64,000 bases of DNA from Saposhnikovia divaricata (lineage: Eukaryota; Streptophyta; Magnoliopsida; Apiales; Apiaceae), in NCBI GenBank assembly GCA_036435485.1, contig CM071598.1:141402148-141466147 (forward strand), written 5' to 3'. This document shows positions 37,174-47,831 of the stretch, piece by piece (position 1 is the stretch's first letter; every line of letters begins with the position of its first letter). The notes beneath the pieces are model-generated. The model was not told where the DNA came from and did not search any database. It saw only the letters and a list, made by a program, of their open reading frames with translations. Both the position numbers and the translations under genes were made by a program.

Positions 37174-37187
37174 AAGTTGGGGGAGAT
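37174..37187 (+). other. polypurine tract of the Sirevirus-like element
   Basis: AAGTTGGGGGAGAT immediately before the 3' LTR. Confidence 0.85.
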
Positions 37188-37706
37188 TGTTAGAAATAAT
37201 TGATGTGAATATTAATCAGTGTTTAAGTGTTACAATGATAAATCAGAGTTTAGCTGGAAGCAGTCAGAGTTTAGTTAAACGCTGACAGATGGAAGCTCGA
37301 CAGAGTTTGTTAAACTCTGTCTGGAGGCAGCGTCTACTGATCAACAGTGTTTGAAGAATACTTGAAGATAATTATGGAAGCAATATCTTTGAAGATTGGA
37401 TAGCTGCCAAAGAGATTGAGTTGACTAAGGAGACGTGTAGCAATCGTAATTGATATCAATTGTATAGCTAATTTATAGGAGTATCAATTATCGATTGTAT
37501 AGCAGCTGTATATCTTATAAGGTTAACCCTAGAAGGGTATTGATTATTAAAAAACATTATTCATTGTAACCTAAGTAGCTCTCTGTGATATTCTACATCA
37601 CTGAGAGAGGAGTTATTAATTCGAAACAGTTTTTAATTGTTTAAACTCGTATTTTATTGTTAATCTCTCATACGATCTTGATTATTATTGTGTATTCGGC
37701 CTAACA
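37188..37706 (+). repeat. 3' LTR of the Sirevirus-like element
   Basis: 519 bp matching 7306-7827 with about a dozen substitutions. It has a 6-bp insertion (CAGAGT, extending a palindromic motif) and a 9-bp deletion just after TATAA. Followed by CAGTA. Confidence 0.92.
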
Positions 37707-37711
37707 CAGTA

Positions 37712-39832
37712 GAAGAGTACGAAATTACTATTTAAAAATAAATAATAAAACGCAACTAATTTAAGATGGTATAAAAGTGTTTTTAAACACCATTTTGACC
37801 GTATAGATACAAAAGTTCTAATAAATGTTCAAAGTAAAAATTAATCAAATCAAGAGGAGAACATCATTATAATACAAATATACAATATTTGCAATCCAAT
37901 GTTATCCAATGTTGATTTTTGCAAATATTTATCAAAATTTTCCTTAAAAACATTATCATTTATTAAGAAGTTAAGTCAATCATTTGGCAAATATTTAGTA
38001 ATCGAAGGATGATTTTTACAAATATTTATCAAAATTTGTTTATGAAAGAATTTTTTATGATCGTAAAATGTGGTGTGATATAGCTACTCAAATAAATTTT
38101 ATAATTTTTAAATAAATCAAATAAAATAAATTTAATACATATTTATTAGGTATAATTAATGATTAATTAATATGTCATTAAGAGCTATTTAATGCAAGAA
38201 AATAATGCTAATATCAACAAAACCCCCCACCTCCTTCGTCAAGTACTTGCTTCCACTACAACGACTTTAACATTTAACATCTGACTTTTCAGTGCCATCT
38301 ATGAATATACTTCTACCAATATTTTCTTATAGATTCAGAAATTACTTCACAATCATAATAAATTTAACCAATTAAAAATCCTTAACATACTTTACAAAAA
38401 ATTAACCATCTCGGACAACAAATTTCCTATAAATTCCAAACCAAACAATAAAACTAATAACACAACATAAACCTTCCCTCAACACGTCAAAACCATTTCA
38501 GAAATGGGAAAGAAATGTGAACGTGGATAATGCTTGGTTGTAATGGTGATTGAGAGGGTCATCCTTTGGACCTTTCTTATTGTTTCTTTCCAAATTCTTT
38601 TTTTACTTAAAATTTTGACAAATGTTTTATTTTGATTAAGGACAACAAAGTGTTAATTATCAAATTGACCATTGTATAAGTAGCAAAGTTTTAAATTTAA
38701 CATTAATAAGTTCAGGATTTCAATTTGATCATTATTAAATTGGTGTGATCTTAAATAGACCACTTTTAAATTAGTAATAAGCTAACAACATTTTAAATTT
38801 ACAATAAAAAGTTAACAATTTTGTTTGAAAAGTGACCAATTTGAGATCCCGAATTAGTCGGTGATAAATTTGATATCTTGTTAATTATATAGTGGCCAAT
38901 TTAATACTTAACCCGGACCATAAATGTTTATGTTATTTTTAGTTGAGGATGAATGGAATGAAATAAGATTTGAAGACCGAATAAATATTGAACATTTACA
39001 TTCATTCATCAATTCTATTAATAAAAATTTAAATTATAATTCAAGAATCCAATTTGAGATAGAATGTTTCATTACGTAATCAATTCATTTCATTCACAAT
39101 TCTAATTTATAAAAAATTTACATATTCTCATTTTTATAAATTTTCCTCCAATTTTCATTAGCTTTCTTTACTTTCATGCATTCATTATATTCCTTTGGAT
39201 CCAACCAGACACAAGATTGATATTCATTCGCCATTACATTATCTTTCCTAATCCTACCACTGTAATCATTCAGAATTTACATACAAAAGTTTAAATGTAC
39301 CCAAAAACTATAATTTAATAAATACAATTTTAAAATAATTTTTGGTTTATGGTATTTTGTTTAGGCATAATTAAATAAGAAATGTAAGAATGATATCTAT
39401 GCATAACTAAAATGATAATTATAACTACAAAAACTTACTAATAAACGTACATCACAGTACAATATACATTCGATTTATATATTTCCATCATATCATCAAA
39501 TTTATTGATAACTTAAATTAATCAAGCATCTAATCACATTAACAATTTGCAATCAAATTTATTAATAAACTAACCAATCACGTCATTAATAATGGTACGG
39601 ACAATAAACAAATTTACAAATGTTATTCTTACTATCAAAAACCAAATTGGCAAATGCATTTTCTTTATTTTAATTTTAATTTTCATCTTTAATATTAAAA
39701 TATAATTACATTTCACATAATTTGAAGGTCGTCGTATCAACTTTCAAATAACTAAATTTAATTAACAATAATATCATATATACAATTTAAAAAATATTTT
39801 TGTACTGCGCGTAGTGCGGCTTTTTTATCTAG
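37712..39832 (+). mobile_element. Helitron, 3' portion (continues from 7305)
   Basis: AT-rich sequence ending in a Helitron 3' terminus: hairpin CTGCGC-GTA-GTGCGG (39805-39819, with two G-T pairs), a short T-rich spacer, then CTAG at 39829-39832 followed by host T. Orientation agrees with the 5' end at 5923. No gene is recognised in the 2.1 kb. Confidence 0.65.
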
Positions 39833-40038
39833 TACATTTTTTTAAAAAAAAATTCATAAACACTTATTTCTCACGATTGTTATAAATTATTAGATTGTCT
39901 CTCAAAAAATGGTTGCATGTTTCAACGATATGAAAATTGAAAAAGGATCTGTACTATGCATAATCCGTTAAACGGGCGTAATTATGACAAAGGAAACTTC
40001 ATCTTATCTAAACATAAATTGCCACCTTAAATACAATA

Positions 40039-40041
<3 letters not shown>
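39833..40041. other. short AT-rich spacer
   Basis: Sequence between the Helitron end and the first (TA)n tract. Nothing is recognised. Confidence 0.5.

Positions 40042-40093
<52 letters not shown>
40042..40093. repeat. (TA)n microsatellite, first of three
   Basis: About 26 TA units. It adjoins the left edge of the Helitron-like fragment at 40094. Confidence 0.95.
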
Positions 40094-40094
<1 letters not shown>

Positions 40095-40431
40095 TCTTTA
40101 TTAATGTGGAAAACTATATTTTATTGGTACAAAATAGGACCAAAGTACCAAATTACCAAATTTTGTTATTACTAAATTCGGGTTTCGATTCCTTACAACT
40201 ACATAATTATACAAAAAATTTTACTTTAATTTTTTTTAGCTTTACCTTGGGTTCAATTCCTTACAAATACAAAATTATAAAAATTTATTTATTTTAATTT
40301 ATTTAGATTTATCTTGGATTTGATTCTCTATAACTACATAATTAAATAGTGTTTATTAATTTATTAATATTAATATTTTAATCTCGGCTCGTGTTCAATC
40401 TATGCTCATGCTTCGCACGGGTTATCAGCTA

Positions 40432-40432
<1 letters not shown>
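40094..40432 (+). mobile_element. non-autonomous Helitron-like 3' fragment
   Basis: Ends with hairpin CTCATGC-TTC-GCACGGG (40405-40421), a spacer, then CTAG at 40429-40432 before T. About 300 bp are recognisably similar to 52548-52855, including a shared ACTCTTTATTAAT start and ACTACATAATTAAATAGT. No TC-type 5' end was found, so this may be only the 3' part. Confidence 0.55.

Positions 40433-40509
<77 letters not shown>
40433..40509. repeat. (TA)n microsatellite, second of three
   Basis: About 38 TA units directly between the Helitron 3' end and a foldback element. Confidence 0.95.
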
Positions 40510-40512
<3 letters not shown>

Positions 40513-40875
40513 CTCTTATTATCCGGGGAATACGGAAAACTACATAATTATGAACATTTTTATAATGTTAGTATATCCTGTAACATGTTCTCTATTCTAT
40601 CATTCAACCTATGTTTTTTAATTTGTTTTTATTATTTTCTTAAATATATATTTTGTAATATTATCTGTACTATTGTCATTTTACATAAAATACTTTAGTA
40701 GCACAGAACATAGTATAGAGCATTAAAAAAAACAAATTAGAGAACATATTACAGGACATATGTTGAATGACATAGTAGAAAATACGTTATAGGACATACT
40801 AACATTATAAAAATGTTGATAATTATGTAGTTTCCCGAGTTCCCTGGATAATAGGAGTTCCCTATAGAACATTAC

Positions 40876-40877
<2 letters not shown>
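40510..40877. mobile_element. foldback MITE-like element
   Basis: The left arm (40510-40620) and the inverted right arm (40745-40877) match over about 100 bp, e.g. ACTACATAATTAT and ATTTTTATAATGTTAGTAT. The right arm has about 15 extra terminal bases (GGGTAATGTTCTATAG on the minus strand) missing on the left. It is embedded in TA repeats on both sides, so the target duplication cannot be defined. Family not identified. Confidence 0.6.

Positions 40878-40954
<77 letters not shown>
40878..40954. repeat. (TA)n microsatellite, third of three
   Basis: About 38 TA units between the foldback element and the long-TIR element. Confidence 0.95.
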
Positions 40955-40956
<2 letters not shown>

Positions 40957-40957
<1 letters not shown>

Positions 40958-41928
40958 TTAATTCCATTTTGCATCCCTTTGGTTTCGGCCAACTGCATTT
41001 TTTACCCATACTTTGCATAATTGCACTATGCATCCCATTACTAGTTTTGGCGCGAAAGTTTGCACCCCTTCCGTCTATTTTGACCGTTTCCATTAAAAAG
41101 GACAGGGGTACTTTCGGAAATATAAATGCAGAATTACATATTGATCCTTGAAGTATGACATATTTTACACATAAACCCCCATAAACAAAAAAATATACAT
41201 TTTTGCCCCTCAACTATAAATATTGTATAATTTAACCCTTTTCAATGTATCTTCAAATAAAAAACAACAAAATAGATAATTTTACAATTTTTTTTGCATT
41301 ATATCCATATTTTTTTTAAAAATAATATTAATAGTAGATTGAAAATAGATGAAAAAAAATTAAAATTTGATGAAGAATTAGAATTTGATTAAGATAATTA
41401 GATCTTACAAAAATAATATGAGGAAATTCCATAAACTTTCGAATTGAATTTATAAGATTACTAACTTTTAAAAATTTATTCAATTTTTTTTTTTTTGTAA
41501 AATTTCTTGAACGAAAAATTTTATTTGATAAGTTCGGGATGTTATGCTGAAATTTTTATAAACTAATCTATGCTTTTCATTTTTTATTTGAACATATTAT
41601 AAACATTCGAAAATTCAAAAATAATATAGGAATAAATTTTGGTAAAATGATTAAATTATTCAATTTTTATAGTTCAGGAGCAAAAATGCTTGATTTTTTA
41701 GATTAAGGGTTCATATGTAAAATCTGTAATACTTCAAGGGTCAAAATACAATTCAGCATTATTAATTCGAAAATTACCCCTGCCATTTTTAACGTTAATT
41801 GCCAAAATAGACCGAAGGGATGCAAATTATCCCGCCAAAATTTGTAAAGGGATGCATAGTACAATTATCCAAAGTATGGGTAAAAAATGCAGTTGATCGA
41901 AACCAAAGGGATGTGAAATGGAATTAAC
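40957..41928. mobile_element. non-autonomous DNA element with about 280-bp terminal inverted repeats
   Basis: The left end GTTAATTCCATTTTGCATCC is repeated inverted at 41909-41928, and similarity continues inward for about 280 bp at roughly 80%. The centre is AT-rich without coding. Long TIRs with no ORF suggest a MULE-type or foldback MITE. No clear 8-9-bp target duplication was found, so the superfamily is open. Confidence 0.65.
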
Positions 41929-42017
41929 TTTATATCAGTTTGGGAGTTTGTATGTTAAATTTCTTTTCTTTTCTATTAGAATATGGTATATTAAATATTA
42001 GTTTTTTTACTCATAAA

Positions 42018-42746
42018 TAGGATGACAAATTAATTCGATCTCATGGTACCTTATCTGAAAATCGAAATTTTAGATATACCAAAATCGCATTTTTGGATTT
42101 AGGTTTGGATTTAAATTTTAAACCCGAAATAACTTCGATTTGGATTTTAGTTGTACCGAACCGATATTTGATCTGAAATCCAAAACCATATCCAATATCG
42201 AAACTTGATACATAAATAATATAATATCATAATTTGACATTACTATATGTAATATTTTGGATTTAAGACATATAATTTATTTAATTTTATTCAAATATTT
42301 CATTAGAAATAGTCAATACTAATTTAGTAATTAGAACTTCTATTTCTCAATCTCATGTTTTATTGCAATATATAAGATATAATTTTCTTTATTTTACATA
42401 AAATTTTCATTTGTGTTGTATATGATTTTTTTAACATATTTTAAATTTTACTTTGTATGTCAATTCACATAATATATTACATTTGACTACTTACTTAATT
42501 TAATCATTTTAATATTTAATTATTGTATTAATATACTTAGCATTCTTTGTATGTGGCAATTATTTTAAATTTAACTACATTATTACTAAATTTGGATCCC
42601 CGAAAAATCGAATCTAATCCGAACTCGACAAATTTGGTTTTGCATATTGAGTTTTGGATTTGGATTTATTTTTAAAACCTGAAAATATTTGGATATGGGT
42701 TTGGATTTTATAAAATTCGGACCGAATCCAACCTGGTGTCACCCTA
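42018..42746. mobile_element. hAT-like non-autonomous element
   Basis: The ends are inverted copies: TAGGATGACA on the left and TGTCACCCTA on the right (one mismatch). Subterminal sequence is rich in GGATTTGGATTT-like words in both orientations. The flanking 8-mers CTCATAAA and CACGCAAA agree at five positions, a possible decayed 8-bp duplication. No transposase. Confidence 0.55.
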
Positions 42747-43544
42747 CACGCAAAATAAGACATTTCAAAATGAGTATTACCTATCTTTTTTGTATTTGAC
42801 CAACATGTTAAAATTGAAAATTGTACATTAAACTAAAATCAAATGTGTACTATATAAACATGTAATCACATAATTATATATGTGTCCTTGTAATTTAATC
42901 ATCAGGTGATAAAACATTAAATTTATTTTCAGTTAAATTAATATATTTTTCCGACATATGTGAGAAGAAAGCGCTTACGAAGACCTGACAAATATTATAA
43001 TTAATTGTAAATCAAAAGATTGAAAAATTAATATTGCGAAAATCGTTTATTATTATATATTTATATAATCCTGATTTATTGTAATTTCAAATATTAATTT
43101 AGTATAAATATTTTCACGTTAAAAAATATGTAATATGTGGATATGTTGAATCAAGTAACTACTATATTTAAATTAGAAGATTGCACCTTACGATCGTAGA
43201 TCAAGAGTTTGAGATATTTAATATTATATTATATAATATAGATGAAATAGACTCATGTATTAAAATAATATATTTATCTTAAAATCAATTAATAAATACG
43301 CAATTATGGAAAAATGACTCTATACATAGAGATGGACACAAAGAACGAATGTGCCAGTATATAATAGTAAAATTGTAATGTATTTTAAATTAAAATTTGT
43401 GATTAATTAGTTAATAAATATTTATGAAAATTAATCCATAATATATAACTATGTATTATAAGTATGATTTTAGTTGATATTCATGAAAATTAGCTCGTAT
43501 ATAATAGTTTTATTTTGATTGACTTTAACTTAAAAGATTGATAA
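42747..43544. other. AT-rich spacer with a diverged direct repeat
   Basis: No gene seen. 42997-43180 resembles 51121-51310 on the other side of the Tat-like element, in the same orientation, including AAAATCGTTTATTATTATAT and GTTGAATCAAGTAACTACTA. Both are part of the older target DNA. Confidence 0.6.
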
Positions 43545-43549
43545 GTTAG

Positions 43550-44037
43550 TGTTGTGGAATAAAAACTAGGTTACGATTTGTAATTAATGCTAGGGTGGTT
43601 GAGCTTCGAGCTTTAATGGCTGTTTCTGCGTTCGAGACTTAATCGGTCCTCACAGAGTGCCTACGTATCTCGTATTGAGAATCAAGCCAACGTAGTTCTG
43701 AGGGTGAAGGAGCAGGTCCTTATATAGGCTGAGAAGCCTTAGAATTATGGTAGGAATAGGAGACTTGGTAGACAAGTCTTTGGGGAAGGTTCTAGATCTA
43801 TTCCTTGTAGGAATCAGTTTCCATATTGAATTGGATGCCTTGGTGGCTAAGTCTGGTGGAAATAATATCCTTATCCAACTTTTATTACTGAGCTGTTTAT
43901 TACCCCAAATATTAATTACGAAATTAATATTATAATTAGGGTTTGGGCCCATCTGGCGGGCCCCACGTTTGGACCATTCTAGGCTTAATTAATGCCACAT
44001 TAAATGTGTCTTTAGGGCTTATTTTCAGCCCATATCA
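43550..44037 (-). repeat. 3' LTR of the young Tat-like element
   Basis: 488 bp. The minus strand starts TGATATGGGC and ends CCACAACA. A TATATA box (43721-43726) sits upstream of the ACGTAGGCAC-type block shared with the LTR at 4347-5092. Confidence 0.92.
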
Positions 44038-44057
44038 TTTGCCCCCCAACTTCTAGG
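44038..44057 (-). other. polypurine tract of the young Tat-like element
   Basis: The minus strand reads AGAAGTTGGGGGGCAAA right before the LTR. Confidence 0.85.
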
Positions 44058-44228
44058 AAAACTGAACAGGTTTTCCTTGAAGTTATAACGGCCTTATTCG
44101 AGACTTGGGTCAGGGTCTATTGCTCTCGCATGAGTATTTTCAATAACATCATCTCAAAGTAAAGCGTGGAGCGACCGACGCGTTTACAACGACGTTAGAC
44201 GATGCCAACAGCATCAAACGGTGCTAGA

Positions 44229-44696
44229 TTACACTAAACGGCACTAAACGGCGCTAAACGGCCTTAAACGACGTTTAAACGATGTTAAACGACGATAAAC
44301 GGCGTGAAACGGCACTAAACGGCAGTAAACGGCGCTAAACGGCACTAAACGGTGCTAAACGGCGCTAAACGGCACTAAACGACGTTTAAACGATGTTAAA
44401 CGACGATAAACGGCGTGAAACGGCACTAAACGGCAGTAAACGGCGCTAAACGGCACTAAACGGTGCTAAACGGCGCTAAACGGCACTAAACGGCACTAAA
44501 CGGCGCTAAACGGCACTAAACGACGTTTAAACGATGTTAAACGACGATAAACGGCGTTAAACGACACTAAACGGTGCTAAACGGCGCTAAACGGCACTAA
44601 ACGGCGCTAAACGGCCTTAAAGGACGTTTAAACGATGTCAAACGACGATAAACGGCGTTAAACGGCACTAAACGGCACTAAACGGCGCTAAACGGA
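44229..44696. repeat. 10-bp tandem array with higher-order organisation
   Basis: About 46 copies of a 10-bp monomer near GGCACTAAAC, with variants GGCGCTAAAC, GGTGCTAAAC, GACGATAAAC and GATGTTAAAC. A rare 11-bp variant (GACGTTTAAAC) recurs at about 44271, 44382, 44523 and 44624, so spacings are about 111, 141 and 101 bp, implying repeated blocks of 10-14 monomers. It lies in the 3' untranslated region of the Tat-like element. Confidence 0.9.
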
Positions 44697-44743
44697 GGAG
44701 ATTCGGGACAATTGTAACCTCTTCCGGGCAGCGAGTCAGCCGA

Positions 44744-45715
44744 CAAGTGTCCTGGCCAGCTGCCAGGTGCTCCTGGTCGGCTGCCAGGAGATCTTGGTCG
44801 GCTGCCAAGAGATCCTGGTCGGCTGCCAGGAGATCCTGGTCGGCCAGACCCCCTCTGTGGCACCTGGTCGGCTGCCAGGAGATCCTGGTTGCCTGCCAGG
44901 TGCTTCTGGTTGCCTGCGAGGTGCTTCTTGATCGCCTGACAGGTGCTTCTTGATCGCCGGTAGATTGACGGGAGATCCAGGTTGACTTTAATGATGTCAC
45001 ACGATGCTTAAACGACGTTTCAATGTTTGTGTAAACGACGTTAAATGGCATAAAACGGCACTATATGGTGATAATTCGAAGGTCGATGTTTGTCACGGAA
45101 AGTGAGAAACCTTCAACAGAACCATTAAACGATCCAATCAAACGATGGGGGGTGCCAAGATGGGTACCGGGAAGTCAGATGGAGCCTCTCCGTGGCTCCT
45201 GGTCGGCTGCCATGTGCTCCTGGTCGGCCGCCAGGAGATCCTGGTCGGCTGCCAGGAGATCCTGGTCGGCTGCCAGGAGATCCTGGTCGGCCAGACCCTC
45301 TCTGTGGCACCTGGTCGGCTGCCAGGAGATCCTGGTTGCCTGCCAGGTGCTCCTTGTTGCCTGCCAGGTGCTCCTGGTTGCCTGGGAATGCTTAAACGAC
45401 GTTCCAATCTATATTAAATGACGTTGAATGGCATAAGACGGCACTACACGGTGCTAATCGATGCTTGAACGACGTTTAGTTGTAGGTCGATGTTCGTTTC
45501 AGAAAGTAAGAAACCTTCGACAGAACCATCAAACGATCCAACCAACTGACGGGAGGTGCCAGGAGGTCGGATGGAGCCCCTCCGTGGCACCTAGTCGGCT
45601 GCCAGGAGATCCTGGTCGGCCAGACCTTCTCCATGGCACCTGGTCGGCTGCTAGGAAATCCTGGTTGCCCGCCAGGTGCTCCAGGTTGGCTGACAGGTGC
45701 TCCATGGTCGCTTTG
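44744..45715. repeat. 21-bp GC-rich arrays inside a larger tandem duplication
   Basis: Monomer close to CTGCCAGGAGATCCTGGTCGG in three clusters: about 44744-44965, 45183-45395 and 45577-45710. Intervening spacers are also duplicated (GTCGATGTT...AGAAACCTTC...AACGATCCAA at about 45081 and 45490), giving a larger unit of roughly 400 bp. All six frames are mostly open because the unit length is a multiple of three; no protein is implied. Confidence 0.85.
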
Positions 45716-46170
45716 TCGTGCCTCTCGGAGCTTTTCGCAATGCCTGGAGTCTCGTTCTTGAATCACGTCCTTGACATTTGTATGTTGTATACATCCTTTC
45801 AAGGCATAATTAATCTCTCTTTCTTGTTCTAAGATGTGAAGCTTGTGATGAAGCTTTTTAGTTCTTGCCCCCCTTGTTTCATATGGTGGAGGTCTTGGTT
45901 CTCGTTTGATCGTTCAAGAAGTTTCTTTTCCCCTGAGCATTTGACTTCAAGTCTGGTTTGCATTGTTATCTGGTTGTCAACCCTTTATCTTGATTCTAGG
46001 TTTCCAACCTTCCTTTGGTTTGAATTCGATTGACGGCTCTTGATTCAAGTCCTTAAACTCAAACGACGAACTCGATTGGAGGCAGACAACCTTTTTGGCC
46101 ATCTCGATTGGAGACAGACAGCCTTTTTGGCCATCAAGGCTAAACATTTGTATCGGAATTTGAGATTCCA
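45716..46170 (-). other. non-coding part of the Tat-like 3' region
   Basis: No frame or domain recognised. Contains a short duplication around ACTCGATTGGAGGCAGACA and CTCGATTGGAGACAGACA (about 46070-46130). Integrase is expected in this interval in an autonomous element and is absent. Confidence 0.6.
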
Positions 46171-47039
46171 GATTTTAAGTAAGGAATGACAAAGGGCCTC
46201 TTATCTCAACATTCTCACTAACAGTTTCTGTGCCGTCAAGGCATTATCAGGGAGCCAACCATTCTCAGGGTGAGCTTTTATGAGGGTCTATCCTTCAGCT
46301 TACATCAACTGGTGCTACCAATTTGAAATAATAGACGGGGCCTTCAAGACTTGAAAGTAAAATCTTCCGGCGTAGTTCTCTATCTCAGAAGAAGTAAACT
46401 TAGATTGGGCATCAGCCTTAACGTTCTGTTCTCTCGAAATGTGCTTCTCATACCATTCACTCAAACTCAGTCATCATGGCCTTCACGACTCTCAAGTACT
46501 TAGCCGTAGTTTGAGATTCTTGACTCTCATTATTCTAGCCAAGCCTAAACCGGCTATCAAGGCTTCATACTCAGCTTCGTTGTTAGTTGTCGAAAAGTCC
46601 AATTTTAAATCATACTCGACTGTAAACCAATTGGGGCTTTGCAAGACTAAACCTGCACCACTAGATTTTGTTTTTGATGCTCCATCAAAATAGAGCACCC
46701 AATGTTTATTCTGATAAGGTACAGGCTCTTCATCTTTTTCTTCACTTCCAGGGGTGGTTACTATATCCTGCCCCCGACTTCTTGGTTGCCAATGGTACAT
46801 TCAACCACGAAATCAGCCAATGCCTGGGCCTTAATGGCTATTCGAGGCTCATACGTGATGTCAAATTCTCCAAGTTCAATCGCCCACTTAATTAACCTTC
46901 CACCGGCTTTCAAGCTATGTAATATGCTTCTCAACTGCTGGTCCATCAGGACTTCAATGTTTGTCTTGGTCTTGGGTGTTGAACGTCGATGTTCGAAGGT
47001 TGAACACCAATGTTTGAAATCAAGGGTTTTCAATCTCAA
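46171..47039 (-). pseudogene. pol: RNase H and plant-type second RNase H remnants of pol
   Basis: On the minus strand, from 47039: the end of the Ty3 RNase H (NIEVLMDQQLRSILHSLKA, FDITYEPR, KAQALADFVVE), then the second RNase H typical of Tat elements (WVLYFDGASKTKSSGAGLV, NNEAEYEALIAGL). A weakly readable continuation (QNVKADAQSKF) and the pre-integrase linker (HPENGWLPDNALTA, RPFVIPYLKSG) end near 46180. Frames change near 46780 and 46490 and stops occur in the linker. No RT lies upstream and no integrase downstream. Confidence 0.8.
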
Positions 47040-47812
47040 GGGTGTTTTAAATCACCGAAATATCTATCAGAGCTGCTGGTCCAAGGCCAGGGGGTTTCCG
47101 GTTAGCCCAACGAGGTCTTGAAAGTCCATGACCCCCTCGAGCTTGGCCTTCATAGCTAACCTTGGCCTTCATGGCTAATCTTGGCCTTCATGGCTAACAA
47201 CTTCTGTTCTTCAACCTAGGATTCCGGGTTGATTCCTCGATTTAGATTTCAATAAATGCAATCCCGTTGGTTTCTTGCCTTTTAAACTTCTGAGACGAGA
47301 GCTTGCTTGATCTTCTTAATCTTTGCTTAAGGTTATCTATTGACCTTCATCCTTGGATCCTTAACCCAGGTACTTAATAAGTATTGAAGAGTAGCTAGTC
47401 CTTCACATCCTCGGCCTTTCATGGCTTTGATTATTGCATGTGGCTTTTATCTTCTTGTCTTTTATCCAGGGTCCTTCACAGACTTAAACTCTTACTTGGT
47501 CGCGTTGTAACCTAACTCTTGACCCTTCGGGATCCTTATTAATGCATTTGTTTGTTTTCCATTCGCGCATTCTTTTATTTTCGGTACTCGGTCATCCTTG
47601 ACTTGCACTCATCGGGTGCTTGGCACATAAATAAAATCACACAGTCAATGAATGGAAATCAAACTTGCATTAATAACTTGAAATGGGTTCAACCCTTACA
47701 TAGAGTACTACTATCCTACTCGGAGCAACATGCTCTGCAATGGTTTCAATGAACCTTATTTCTACTTCTACTAGATAAATATGAAGCTAGGTCCTACTAG
47801 GATAACTTGAGC
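47040..47812 (-). other. unidentified insert between protease and RNase H remnants
   Basis: Where RT should be, there is about 0.77 kb without recognisable domains. It has three near copies of CTTGGCCTTCATGGCTAA (about 47140-47195) and a cluster of CTTGACCT-like words. Origin unknown. Confidence 0.5.
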
Positions 47813-47831
47813 CCATCGGGGCTTTGCAAGA

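Larger units (their letters stand above)
7306..37706 (+). mobile_element. Sirevirus-like Ty1/copia retrotransposon carrying nested insertions
   Basis: Two near-identical LTRs (522 and 519 bp, TGTTAG...CTAACA) flank a tRNA-iMet primer site, gag, a remnant of pol, a long envelope-like region and a polypurine tract. The flanking 5 bp are CAATA and CAGTA, a target duplication with one change. By eye the LTRs differ at roughly 12 bases plus two indels (2-3%). Without the 21.8-kb insertion at 12407-34255 it would be about 8.5 kb. An envelope-like gene 3' of pol plus a zinc-knuckle gag fits the SIRE/Maximus lineage. Protease, integrase and the first half of RT are deleted, so it is non-autonomous. 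Confidence 0.9.

Noticed and set aside
39984..41213. Several open frames encoding long YIYIYI runs
   Set aside because: They are translations of (TA)n microsatellites and carry no other conserved sequence.
44229..44696. CGCTAAAC repeats resembling plant telomere CCCTAAA
   Set aside because: The period is 10 bp, not 7, and the array sits inside a retroelement 3' region, so it is not an interstitial telomere.
44668..45421. Open frames on both strands with SWSAARRSW- or GSPGSRPGS-type repeats
   Set aside because: The 21-bp tandem unit is a multiple of three and stop-poor in all frames, so these frames are by-products of the array.
44229..45715. Possible CRISPR-like array of repeats and spacers
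   Set aside because: Units are contiguous tandem repeats without unique spacers, in a eukaryotic retroelement.
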